This document shows positions 38,401 through 45,641 of a stretch of DNA of 64,000 bases, piece after piece. The notes beneath the pieces are model-generated. The model saw only the letters and a program-made list of their open reading frames with translations. It was not told the origin of the DNA and did no database searches. The translations under genes and the position numbers were made by a program. How positions within the stretch are numbered: position 1 is the stretch's first letter; every line of letters starts with the position of its first letter. The stretch comes from Streptomyces cinnamoneus (lineage in GTDB: Bacteria; Actinomycetota; Actinomycetes; Streptomycetales; Streptomycetaceae): NCBI RefSeq assembly GCF_014650495.1, contig NZ_BMVB01000003.1:124001-188000 (forward strand). Direction: 5' to 3'.

Positions 38401-39145
38401 GGCCGGCGCCTTCCCTCTGAGCCTCCCCTCCGTCCGGAGCATGGCCGTGGCTCCCGCCCACCTCTACGCGCTCACCGCCGAGGGCGCGGGCGACGCGGCC
38501 CTGCACGTCCTGGAACTGTCCGCCACGTCCGCCCCACCGGACGCGCCCGTCGAACGCCCGCGCGCCAAGCTGTCGCTGCCCGGCCGTCCCCGGTCGATCC
38601 GCGTGCACCCGCTCGGCGGCCACGCCTTCGTCAGCACCGACGACAAGGGCGTCCACCTCCTCGACCTCACCGACCCGGCCCGGCCGCAGCTCGTGGGAAC
38701 GGTGCCCGCCGACGCCGGGGCCGCCGCTTTCCGGCCCGACGGCCCGGGAGCGTTCCTCGCGCAGAAGGACCGGATCCGTGGTCTCGGGCTGGGCACCCCC
38801 GACGTGCTCCCGGGCCCCTGGGTGTTGCCCGGAAGCTGCGCTCCCCGGCGGCTCCTCGTCTCCGCGGACGGCAGGTCGGTGTATGTCACCGGCGAGAACA
38901 GCGGCGACCTCCACGTGCTCGACGCCGCGAGCGGCACCGTACGGCACACCGTCGGCACGGGCACGGCGCTCGCGGGCCTCGCCCTGCGGCCCGGGACGGC
39001 GGGCCGGCGGCTGTACGTCGTGGACGAGGGCGCCCCGGCAGCCCTCGTCATGGCCGACATGGCCGAGCACGCTCCCGTCGGCACCGCCCTGGAGGCCGGC
39101 ATCGACCTGCGGCAGGTCCACATCGTGAAGGGGACGTCCTCGTGA
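35438..39145 (+). CDS. Giant YVTN/WD-like beta-propeller protein of the eCIS
   Basis: 1,235 aa from ATG 35438 (AGAGAGGG upstream). It consists almost entirely of repeats of the YVTN type (CALALGADGGRAYAAGYDEG, AVSPDGRFGYALCAGTGVVV, LATDPDGLFVYVTDQATGKV, GVACAPDGLRAYVACAGDRS, LVSADGRSVYVTGENSGDLH), enough for three or more seven-blade propellers. No signal peptide or membrane segment is seen. It occupies the place of a tail fibre or receptor-binding gene between baseplate and cap genes, and its stop overlaps the cap gene (GTGA). A host- or surface-binding role is inferred. Confidence 0.82.
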   Translation: MDGKAGAGRWLLALDRALDHVVMAEPGADGTPGTPVQVPVGKGPCALALGADGGRAYAAGYDEGTLSVLVPGGSATTVQLSGALCAVAAGLFAEQVCVASWTDDVVHVLDKDGNGGRTVQVGGGPFALAGAPGGRWVCVAHDKDEGAARRLDVVDVGTPGSPRTTPVAMAAPVRAVAVSPDGRFGYALCAGTGVVVVDLSRATVTTSHAVGPGPATVVVGHDRLWIADQESAELWVAALDAGTGEPGAFTALPVARRPSAVLLSPDGTAAHVLSRTTGVLSACFPTMPAARTDVPVGVLPPGLATDPDGLFVYVTDQATGKVLTLRVGPAVTGTIGTGDVTKPFATGVTPDGRWACTTDASGNRVALADLDAGTHRDTIALPSGTTAWGIAMGPALSCVTSPGTDQLLTLRLAGSRDFSGTPTVTVEATALAKGAQPHGVAVSPDGRYAVTADSGAGTASRVDLRGGSYTLRKDVVKCEIPLGLAIRNDTLYVADYVSQEMDVPKGRISVLRRAPSGWAFDHAIDKDQGHFTGPHEIALSAKGDHLYVTNYDSRGGRPTKVSVLRWNGSAWEFGQGIERDDLTNPHGLALSGEDPQKKAKLYVSSAGTGKVAQFTVTDSSHVKFDCWLTIEPSNDLPASLALSPDGAYLYATHFAKGLVYGITVPRSSDAAMTAVGDLTVNGVRGIACRGTDTLYVVNEKRSGAAGLTTVTLDDTRLRAASVSEPQPLTDHPWTIVAGDDDTLYIADYTLQEVAVRGSGVTPIPVTSSDDSRPWEVACTPDGGHAYVTDRSLKAPSVHWVSLTTAQKTATLPVGTDPVGVACAPDGLRAYVACAGDRSVSVLRRRPELTADSLTTADPAVPLSLAVHPTAPYAYRVHHDALCPVSLVGTGEGQHLAVPGRLCDVAVHPDGAFAYLPGTGNQGEPVLHVVGLENPATPTTGNAVALPGTQTPTALALHPSGIHGYVTGVLNGAVTLWALALATPAEPTAAGAFPLSLPSVRSMAVAPAHLYALTAEGAGDAALHVLELSATSAPPDAPVERPRAKLSLPGRPRSIRVHPLGGHAFVSTDDKGVHLLDLTDPARPQLVGTVPADAGAAAFRPDGPGAFLAQKDRIRGLGLGTPDVLPGPWVLPGSCAPRRLLVSADGRSVYVTGENSGDLHVLDAASGTVRHTVGTGTALAGLALRPGTAGRRLYVVDEGAPAALVMADMAEHAPVGTALEAGIDLRQVHIVKGTSS

Positions 39146-39798
39146 TCGACATCGTCGACAAGGCACTGGAGAAGCGTGTCAAGCAGGACCTCAAACCCAT
39201 CGAATGCCCGATCGACTTCCGCCCGCCGTCCGGCGGCAAGGAACCCGGCCGGACCATAGGCACGGAGACCGTCGGCATCTACCTCCACGACATCCGCGAG
39301 GACCTCGACCGCCGGCAGACGGGACTCGTCCAGCACTACAGCATCCCGACCGGCTCCCCTTCCGGCAAGCCGGTCAAGACAGCCCACCACGACCCGCCCC
39401 GCTACGCCCGGCTGTCGTATCTGATCACGGCCTGGGCCACGAATCCGAGGGCGTCCCACCACATGCTGGGCAAGCTGCTGACGGGGCTGTCCACGGACCG
39501 GGAGTTCGAACTCGACCTGCCCGAGAAACTCGTGGACATGGGGCTGTGCGCACTCCTGGAGGTCGGTCGGCCGCCGGCGCACGACCGGGCCCTGCAGGAG
39601 CTGTGGTCCGCCGTCGGCCACGCGCTCGTCCCCGCCCTCCACGTCACCGTGACCGTCCCCCTGCTGAACTTCGTCGTCGAGGACTACCAGTACTGGGTCA
39701 CCGAGCCGCTCGTCCTGGACGTGGAGCTGCCCCGCGCGGACCCGCCCCCACGGTGGGAGAAGTGGCCGCCGCGGCCGGACGGGGACTCACCGTCATGA
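39142..39798 (+). CDS. DUF4255 tail cap/terminator protein (Cis16/Afp16-like)
   Basis: 218 aa. The N-terminus VDKALEKRVKQDLKPIECPI, GIYLHDIREDLDRR, a central RYARLSYLITAWATNPRASH and the C-terminal LNFVVEDYQYWVTEPLVLDV match the DUF4255 family, which terminates tube and sheath polymerisation and caps the particle. GTG 39142 overlaps the propeller stop. The stop overlaps the ATPase ATG (ATGA). Confidence 0.93.
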   Translation: MIDIVDKALEKRVKQDLKPIECPIDFRPPSGGKEPGRTIGTETVGIYLHDIREDLDRRQTGLVQHYSIPTGSPSGKPVKTAHHDPPRYARLSYLITAWATNPRASHHMLGKLLTGLSTDREFELDLPEKLVDMGLCALLEVGRPPAHDRALQELWSAVGHALVPALHVTVTVPLLNFVVEDYQYWVTEPLVLDVELPRADPPPRWEKWPPRPDGDSPS

Positions 39799-41237
39799 CG
39801 ACGACCCCCATCCGGCCGTCCGCCCCCGCCGACGCCCTCCTCGCCCGGCTCGACCTCCTCCGCCACCGGGTCCGGCGGGCGGTCGCCGCCCGCGCCGAGG
39901 ACGATCCTCAGCCGCTGGACGACCCGTTCCGCGGCCTCTACGTCTCCGACACGATGGCACCGCACCTCTTGCGGTCCGTCCCCGGCCCGCTGCCGCCGGA
40001 CGACGACGAGCAGCGGGCCACCGAAGACCTGGATGCCGCCGAACGGGCGGCCGAACAGGCCGGAGCCGTCCTGCCGCTGCGAGCCCTCGGACTGTCCCCG
40101 CTGGAGAACGACCTCCTCCTGGTGGCCCTCGCCCCCGACCTCGACCCCGGCTACGAGCGCTGCTACGGCTACCTCAACGACGACGTGTCCCTGCGCCGGG
40201 CCACCGTCGGCCTCGCCCTGCACCTGTGCGGCCTGCACCCCGGAGAGCCACGCGGGCGCGCGGCCCTGGACCCGGCCGGACCGCTGCGCGCGGGCGGCCT
40301 GCTGGAGGTCGAGGATGCCGGACGCCCGTACCTCACCCGCTCGTTGCGCGTCCCCGACCGCGTGACGGACCACCTCCTGGGCCTCCTCGCCGGGCCACCG
40401 CCCCCGCCCGCTACCCCCGAGGACCCCGCGCACCGGCTGGCACGCCGCATCCGGCCGGCCGTCGGCTGGGACGACCTGGTCCTCCCCGACCGCCCCCGCG
40501 CCCTGCTGCGCGACCTCGTCCGCCGGGTCCGGCACCGCGAGCGCGTCCTCAGCGAGTGGAGGATGCGCCCCGGAGGCGGGCGGGGCCGGGGCGTCAGCGC
40601 CCTGTTCAGCGGTCCGTCCGGTACGGGCAAGACGCTCGCCGCCGAGGTCGTCGCCGCCGACCTGGGGCTGGAGCTGCGCGTCGTCGACCTCTCCGCGGTC
40701 GTCGACAAGTACATCGGGGAGACCGAGAAGCACCTCGAACTCCTCTTCTCCACGGCCGATCCCGCCCGCGTGGCGCTCCTCTTCGACGAGGCGGACGGCG
40801 TCTTCGGCAAGCGGTCCCGGCCCGTGGACGCACACGACCGGTACGCCAACACCACGACCGCGTATCTGCTGCAGCGCCTGGAGTCCTTCGACGGGCTCAC
40901 CGTCCTGACGACCAATGTGCACGACCACATCGACTCCGCGTTCCTGCGCCGGCTCGACCTCGTGGTGCCCTTCGGGCCGCCCGGAGCGGAGCAGCGCCGG
41001 GCCCTGTGGGACCGCTGTCTCGGGCCCGTTCTGCCACGCGCGCCGGAGCTCGACCTGGGGTTGCTGGCGGACGCGTTCGAGCTGCCAGGGGGTGCCATCC
41101 GCTGCTGCGCGCTGACCGCGGCCTACCGGGCGGCGGAGACAGGCCGTCCGGTGGGCACCGGCGACCTGCTGGATGCCGTGCGGGACGAGTACGTCAAGCT
41201 GGGGCGGTACTTCGACGAGTCGGTGCTGCCGGGCTGA
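39795..41237 (+). CDS. AAA+ ATPase of the eCIS (Cis15/Afp15-like)
   Basis: 480 aa. An N-terminal eCIS-specific domain (ALGLSPLENDLLLVALAPDL) precedes an AAA+ core with Walker A GPSGTGKT, Walker B ALLFDEAD, sensor 1 VLTTNVHD and arginine-finger region FLRRLDLVV. The ATPase is required for particle assembly or quality control in related systems. It is the last gene of the plus-strand operon, and its stop lies 1 bp from the end of the convergent minus-strand operon. Confidence 0.95.
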   Translation: MTTTPIRPSAPADALLARLDLLRHRVRRAVAARAEDDPQPLDDPFRGLYVSDTMAPHLLRSVPGPLPPDDDEQRATEDLDAAERAAEQAGAVLPLRALGLSPLENDLLLVALAPDLDPGYERCYGYLNDDVSLRRATVGLALHLCGLHPGEPRGRAALDPAGPLRAGGLLEVEDAGRPYLTRSLRVPDRVTDHLLGLLAGPPPPPATPEDPAHRLARRIRPAVGWDDLVLPDRPRALLRDLVRRVRHRERVLSEWRMRPGGGRGRGVSALFSGPSGTGKTLAAEVVAADLGLELRVVDLSAVVDKYIGETEKHLELLFSTADPARVALLFDEADGVFGKRSRPVDAHDRYANTTTAYLLQRLESFDGLTVLTTNVHDHIDSAFLRRLDLVVPFGPPGAEQRRALWDRCLGPVLPRAPELDLGLLADAFELPGGAIRCCALTAAYRAAETGRPVGTGDLLDAVRDEYVKLGRYFDESVLPG

Positions 41238-41238
41238 G

Positions 41239-41700
41239 TCAGGACCGGGATCCCGCCCGTACGGGGCGGATGCGAGGGCACGAGAGGGTGGCTCGGCCGG
41301 CGTATTCCTTCGACGGGTCGTTGGGCACCGTCGGGTTGGACGGATTCGAAGCCGGGACCTGGGGAACGAGCACCAGGTCCAGCGGTCCGCCGTCGAGGGC
41401 GACTTCGGTGCCCCGCCGGGTGCGTGCGTGGCGGGAGCGGTGGCGCGGCGAGACGGTCAGTCGTATTTCACCGATGCCGAGCACGGGGTAGGCGGGGGTG
41501 GCGTAGAAGACGTAGATCCTCAGTCGCTCGATGTCCTCGGGTACGCACGCGGTCATGCGCTCCACGGTAAACGCGGCCGAGCCGGGCAGCGGTGTCGGGA
41601 CGGGGGTGAGCGTTCCCGGCAGGCCGGGGGTCGGTGTGGTCGAGGTGATCTGCGGCAGGGGAGTGACGATGTCACCCTCGCGCAGTACGAGTCGCAGCAT
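41239..41700 (-). CDS. Small unknown protein of the sheath-tube operon
   Basis: 153 aa from ATG 41700 (AGGGGC upstream). It has a short basic start (MLRLVLREGDIV), a Pro/Thr-rich stretch, then a beta-rich core (ERLRIYVFYATPAYPVLGIG, EIRLTVSPRHRSRHARTRRG, LVLVPQV) and a Ser/Arg-rich tail. I do not recognise a family. Codon use is normal and it follows sheath 1 by 63 bp, so it is probably a structural or assembly factor of the particle. Confidence 0.7.
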   Translation of the reverse strand: MLRLVLREGDIVTPLPQITSTTPTPGLPGTLTPVPTPLPGSAAFTVERMTACVPEDIERLRIYVFYATPAYPVLGIGEIRLTVSPRHRSRHARTRRGTEVALDGGPLDLVLVPQVPASNPSNPTVPNDPSKEYAGRATLSCPRIRPVRAGSRS

Positions 41701-41763
41701 GCGAGCCCCTTTGCGCCGGGACGGTCCCGCCGGCCCCGCGGGTGCGGGGCCGGCGGGTCGCCG

Positions 41764-43068
41764 TCAGCTGGTCAGGCCGGGCTGGCCGGCGATCTGGGTG
41801 ATGGTGAAGTGCACGAACTCCGCGGGACGTACGGGCGCAACGCCGATGTCACAGATGACCTTGCCCTCGTCCATGGTCTCGGGCCTGTTGTTGGTGCCGT
41901 CACAGATCACGTAGAACGCCTCGTCCGGCGTCCGGCCCACGAGCGCGCCCTGACGCCACTGATCGGTCAGGAACGACGCCACCGAATGCCGCAACGCCGC
42001 CCACAACCGCTCGTCATTCGGCTCGAACACCGCCCACGTCGACGACTGACGGATCGAATCCGACAGGAACGACACCAAACGCCGCACGTTCACATAACGC
42101 CAGTCACGCGTCGACGACCTCGTCCGAGCACCCCACACGAGCAAACCCCGGTCAGGGAAGACCCGCAGACAGTTGACGCCCGCCGCGTTCAGTTCCCCGT
42201 GCTCGTCGTCGGTGAGGAGGGTGCCGGGCGTGAGGACGCCACGGAGGTTCTGGTTGGCAGGGGCCTTGAAGATGCCGCGTTCGGCGTCGGTGCGGGCCCA
42301 TACGCCGGCGATGTGACCGCACGGCGGCACGGTGCGTTCTGTGGCGTCGACGCCCGGCACCGTGATCCACGGGTAGTAGAGGGTGGTGAAGGCGGCGGCG
42401 TCGGTGTCGGGCGAGGCGAGCTTCCCGGCGAACGTCTTGACGTCGCCCGCCGTCAGGTCCGGGGGCGGGTCGAAGATGGCCAGCCGGTTGCGCTGTGCGG
42501 TGCAGTGCTTCAGTACCTCGGCCATCCTGCTGATGCCCTGGTCCTGGTCGAGCGGGGGCGCATCATCGTCAACGGTGACGTCGGCGGTCATGTCCCAGAG
42601 GCTGGGCACGGCGACCATGGTGACCTCGGGGACGGTCTCCAGTCCGGCGAGGCCCGTGCGGGCGTCCACGTTCCCCTGGAGGTCCGCGACGCTCACGGCG
42701 CTCGCGGGGCTGGTGAAGCCCACCACGTAACAAGTGCGCCCGCCATTGGCGAAGAATCCGTAGACGGCTTCGGCCAGCGGGAAACACCTGTCCAATGTCA
42801 GGGCGGTGACCGGGTCGGCCGTCCCGGCGAGCTCCTTGGCGATCTTGTCCATGCTGTAGCGCGCGGCGAACTCCCGCCAGCTTCCGATCTTCTGCGGGAC
42901 CTTGCGTTCGGCCTCGTCGAACGGTGCGGGCGTGGCGTTCGGGTCGTCCGCTGCGAAGAACTTGGTGTAGCCGAGGAACGCCGGGACGGAGGTACTCGCC
43001 CCGGTGATGGTGCGCACTCCGCTGGGGAGCTCCTTGACGAAGACTCCCGGAGGGTTCGGATCGGGCAT
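41764..43068 (-). CDS. Contractile sheath protein 1 (Cis2-like)
   Basis: 434 aa. The N-terminus PGVFVKELPSGVRTITGAST and the C-terminus CDIGVAPVRPAEFVHFTITQ, with a central GLLVWGARTRSSTRDWRYVN and VRRLVSFLSDSI, are classic tail sheath signatures. It forms the contractile outer cylinder. ATG 43068 follows CAAGGAGCG. It shares a 206-bp block with sheath 2 but has a shorter variable middle region (about 59 residues less overall). Confidence 0.95.
   Translation of the reverse strand: MPDPNPPGVFVKELPSGVRTITGASTSVPAFLGYTKFFAADDPNATPAPFDEAERKVPQKIGSWREFAARYSMDKIAKELAGTADPVTALTLDRCFPLAEAVYGFFANGGRTCYVVGFTSPASAVSVADLQGNVDARTGLAGLETVPEVTMVAVPSLWDMTADVTVDDDAPPLDQDQGISRMAEVLKHCTAQRNRLAIFDPPPDLTAGDVKTFAGKLASPDTDAAAFTTLYYPWITVPGVDATERTVPPCGHIAGVWARTDAERGIFKAPANQNLRGVLTPGTLLTDDEHGELNAAGVNCLRVFPDRGLLVWGARTRSSTRDWRYVNVRRLVSFLSDSIRQSSTWAVFEPNDERLWAALRHSVASFLTDQWRQGALVGRTPDEAFYVICDGTNNRPETMDEGKVICDIGVAPVRPAEFVHFTITQIAGQPGLTS
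41933..42138 (-). repeat. 206-bp block identical to 43732-43937 (sheath 1 copy)
   Basis: By eye this stretch is base-for-base identical to the second sheath gene, including third codon positions, while flanking sequence differs. The block uses more TTG, CAT, GAT and CGT codons than its surroundings. This points to recent gene conversion or shared acquisition of the conserved C-terminal sheath core. Confidence 0.85.
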
Positions 43069-43098
43069 CTGCGCTCCTTGGGATGGGGGGCGGGCCGG

Positions 43099-43539
43099 CT
43101 ACTCGACGGTGATGTCCTCGTAGGTGATGGTCACCTGTTCCGTAGCGGGCCCGGACTCCGAGGCGCCCAGCGACGGCCCCTCCCAGCGGGATGCCCAGGC
43201 GTTGCTGAGGTGGATGCGGCGGACGGTCTGCTTCTTGGCGTCCTTCAGGGCGATCGTGATGTTCTGCCGCGCGGCATCGAGGTCGGCGTTGACGAGCGTC
43301 GCCTTGATCCAGTCGGTGAAGGCGGTGCTCTTGTCCATGCCCCGGGTGATGGTGATCTCGCCGGTCTTCCGGGCGCCGGGTTGTTTGCGGATCAGGAGTT
43401 CCCCGGTCGAGGACACCTGGCGGACCTCCACGACGTCCTGCTCCAGCTGGAGCCCCGAGACGCTCTGGACGGTCTCCACCTGGAACTTGCCGAGTTCGAT
43501 GGCGAAGGTGCTGCTGCTGAAGCTGTCACCGGTCAACAT
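43099..43539 (-). CDS. Inner tube protein (Cis1-like)
   Basis: 146 aa with tube-fold sequence: FSSSTFAIELGKFQVETVQS, VSGLQLEQDVVEVRQVSS, ITITRGMDKSTAFTDWIK, RRIHLSNAWASRWEGPSL, ATEQVTITYEDITVE. It forms the hollow inner tube that carries cargo. ATG 43539 follows GGAGGCACC. It sits between the two sheath genes in one minus-strand operon. Confidence 0.95.
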   Translation of the reverse strand: MLTGDSFSSSTFAIELGKFQVETVQSVSGLQLEQDVVEVRQVSSTGELLIRKQPGARKTGEITITRGMDKSTAFTDWIKATLVNADLDAARQNITIALKDAKKQTVRRIHLSNAWASRWEGPSLGASESGPATEQVTITYEDITVE

Positions 43540-43562
43540 GTGCGGTGCCTCCTCCGGCTCGT

Positions 43563-45044
43563 TCAGGTGCTCTGGCCGGGCTGACCGGCGATCTGGGTGA
43601 TGGTGAAGTGCACGAACTCCGCGGGACGTACGGGCGCGACGCCGATGTCACAGATGACCTTGCCCTCGTCCATGGTCTCGGGCTTGTTGTTGGTGCCGTC
43701 GCAGATCACGTAGAACGCCTCGTCCGGTGTGCGGCCCACGAGCGCGCCCTGACGCCACTGATCGGTCAGGAACGACGCCACCGAATGCCGCAACGCCGCC
43801 CACAACCGCTCGTCATTCGGCTCGAACACCGCCCACGTCGACGACTGACGGATCGAATCCGACAGGAACGACACCAAACGCCGCACGTTCACATAACGCC
43901 AGTCACGCGTCGACGACCTCGTCCGAGCACCCCACACCAACAGACCCCGGTCAGGGAAGACCCGCAGACAGTTGACGCCCGTCGCGTTCAGATCGCCGTT
44001 CTGCGCGTCCGTGAGGACGGTCGGGACGGAGAGGACTCCGCGGAGGTTCTGGTTCGCGGGGGCCTTGAACACGCCGCGCTCGGCGTCGGTGCGGGCCCAT
44101 ACGCCGGCGAGGTGGCCGCACGGCGGCACGGTGCGGGTCGTTCCGTCGAGCCCGGGGACGGTGAGCCAGGGGTAGTACACGGCCGTGAACGCGGCGTCGT
44201 CCGTGTCGGGGGACGCCAACGCCTCGGCGAAGGCGATGGCCTCGGAGGGCTTCTTGCCGGGCGGGGGTTCCACGATCGCCAGCCGGTTGCGCATCTTCGC
44301 GCAGTGCCCCACAACGGATTCGATGACCGGCCGGACGGACGTCGCGTCCTGGCTCTTCGTCCAGAGGTCCGGGACGGCGACCATGTGGACGTCCGGGACG
44401 GTCTCCAGCCCGGTCAGTCCGGCGCCGACCTCCGTCCCGAGAGCGTTCCCAAAGTTGAGCGGGACGACGTAGCACTTGGTGCCGCCGTTGGCGAAGAAAC
44501 CGTAGACGGCTTCGGCGAGCGCGTACTTCCGCCCGTCGGTCAGCTTGGCCTTGAGGTCGGTGAGCTCGTGGTGGCGCGCGGCGACGGGCCACCAGGGCTT
44601 GCCCGCCGTCTCCCATGCCCCGTAGCCCGCGAGGTCCTTGACCTTCGCCCTGATTCCATCGGCGAACTGCTTGTCCTCTTCGGACACGTCACGGCCGGCC
44701 CCCAGGGCCTCCTCCACCGTGCCGAATCGCCGGTAGTCGTCTTCGGCGACTCCCGCCGCGACGGCCTGGCCCTTGAGGGTGTTGTCCGCGGTCGTGAACG
44801 TGGATCGGAGCCGCTCCAGAGGCTCTAACGCCTTCGTCGCCTGCTCCAGCGTGAGGGCGGAGCGGAAGTGGAACGTGTCCACGAACTCGTTCCAACTCCG
44901 CACGGCCTGTGGTGAACCGGCGTCCGGCCGGGTGACCGAGTAGCCGAGGAACGCGGGCGTGGACGTGCCCGCTCCGGTGATGATCCGTAATCCGCTGGGG
45001 ACTTCCTTGACGTAGACCCCTGGCGCTGAGGGTTCTGCGGCCAT
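43563..45044 (-). CDS. Contractile sheath protein 2 (Cis2-like paralogue)
   Basis: 493 aa from ATG 45044 (GAAGGGCAG upstream; the longer in-frame start at 45110 lacks support). The N-terminus PGVYVKEVPSGLRIITGAGT and a C-terminus nearly identical to sheath 1 confirm a tail sheath. The middle contains an extra helical insert (SALTLEQATKALEPLERLRS, RFGTVEEALGAGRDVSEEDK), which would lie on the outer surface. It is first in the minus-strand operon, so it may be the major sheath. The promoter should be in 45045-45170. Confidence 0.95.
   Translation of the reverse strand: MAAEPSAPGVYVKEVPSGLRIITGAGTSTPAFLGYSVTRPDAGSPQAVRSWNEFVDTFHFRSALTLEQATKALEPLERLRSTFTTADNTLKGQAVAAGVAEDDYRRFGTVEEALGAGRDVSEEDKQFADGIRAKVKDLAGYGAWETAGKPWWPVAARHHELTDLKAKLTDGRKYALAEAVYGFFANGGTKCYVVPLNFGNALGTEVGAGLTGLETVPDVHMVAVPDLWTKSQDATSVRPVIESVVGHCAKMRNRLAIVEPPPGKKPSEAIAFAEALASPDTDDAAFTAVYYPWLTVPGLDGTTRTVPPCGHLAGVWARTDAERGVFKAPANQNLRGVLSVPTVLTDAQNGDLNATGVNCLRVFPDRGLLVWGARTRSSTRDWRYVNVRRLVSFLSDSIRQSSTWAVFEPNDERLWAALRHSVASFLTDQWRQGALVGRTPDEAFYVICDGTNNKPETMDEGKVICDIGVAPVRPAEFVHFTITQIAGQPGQST
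43732..43937 (-). repeat. 206-bp block identical to 41933-42138 (sheath 2 copy)
   Basis: Second copy of the identical block, in the same orientation about 1.8 kb away. Direct repeats of this length can also recombine, deleting the tube gene between them. Confidence 0.85.
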
Positions 45045-45478
45045 ATGGCTCTGCCCTTCGTGAGGTGTCGGGTACACCTCCGAACAGCAATACCCAAACG
45101 CGCGCACCACGCCACACAGTCATTCGGAGAAGACCGTAAACCACTCCTGAGCATGAAATCATGACATATCAATGCAGACTCTCCAGGAGATGCGGCCCGT
45201 CTCGACTCAGGTGAGGCTCACGGGCCGGCAGGTCGGCGACCGGGTCACGGTCGGCTGGTACGGCGGCAGCCACGGGCACCGCGCCGCCTGCCGCGAGGGC
45301 GATGCTGACGCCATGTCCGCCACCGTCGACGGGCTGGGCCGCCGTGGCAGGCACGACCTCACAACTGCCCACGCCAGGGCGGAGCGAGCGCACCGTCGGC
45401 CGGGGCATTCGGGCAATGTGCGCGTAACCGGTCCTCCGCTGCCCCTGGGACGTGCGGTGATCGGGTCCATGCCGTAAG
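45045..45478. promoter_or_regulatory. Leader/promoter region of the sheath operon, no supported gene
   Basis: No reading frame here has convincing protein-like sequence. The part next to the sheath gene is relatively AT-rich and includes the dyad CATGA-AA-TCATG (45152-45163), about 110 bp upstream of the sheath ATG. It is a candidate operator or activator site. The remainder (45170-45478) shows nothing recognisable. Confidence 0.45.
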
Positions 45479-45556
45479 GTCCTCCCACTCGCCCCCTGGC
45501 ACCGCCTCTGACCTGGGGCTGCGGGAGGATCGTGCCCCACCGGCCGCCGCGCTCTC

Positions 45557-45583
45557 CTCGGACGGGACCGCTTCCCGTCCGAG
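45557..45583. terminator. Strong perfect hairpin (10-bp stem, 7-nt loop)
   Basis: CTCGGACGGG (45557-45566), loop ACCGCTT, CCCGTCCGAG (45574-45583). It lies 59 bp upstream of the Tat-exported protein start. Without a T-run it is not a canonical intrinsic terminator. It could insulate this gene from upstream transcription or act in the 5' leader of the mRNA. Confidence 0.5.
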
Positions 45584-45641
45584 CCTGAGCGTCGGCCAGG
45601 GGCCCCCTTCCCCCCGGCATCCCGGTAGAAGAAGGAGACAC

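Noticed and set aside
45172-45477. 101-aa plus-strand frame upstream of the Tat protein
   Set aside because: Composition turns into Arg/His/Gly-rich shadow-like sequence, no ribosome site and no recognisable motif; left as intergenic.
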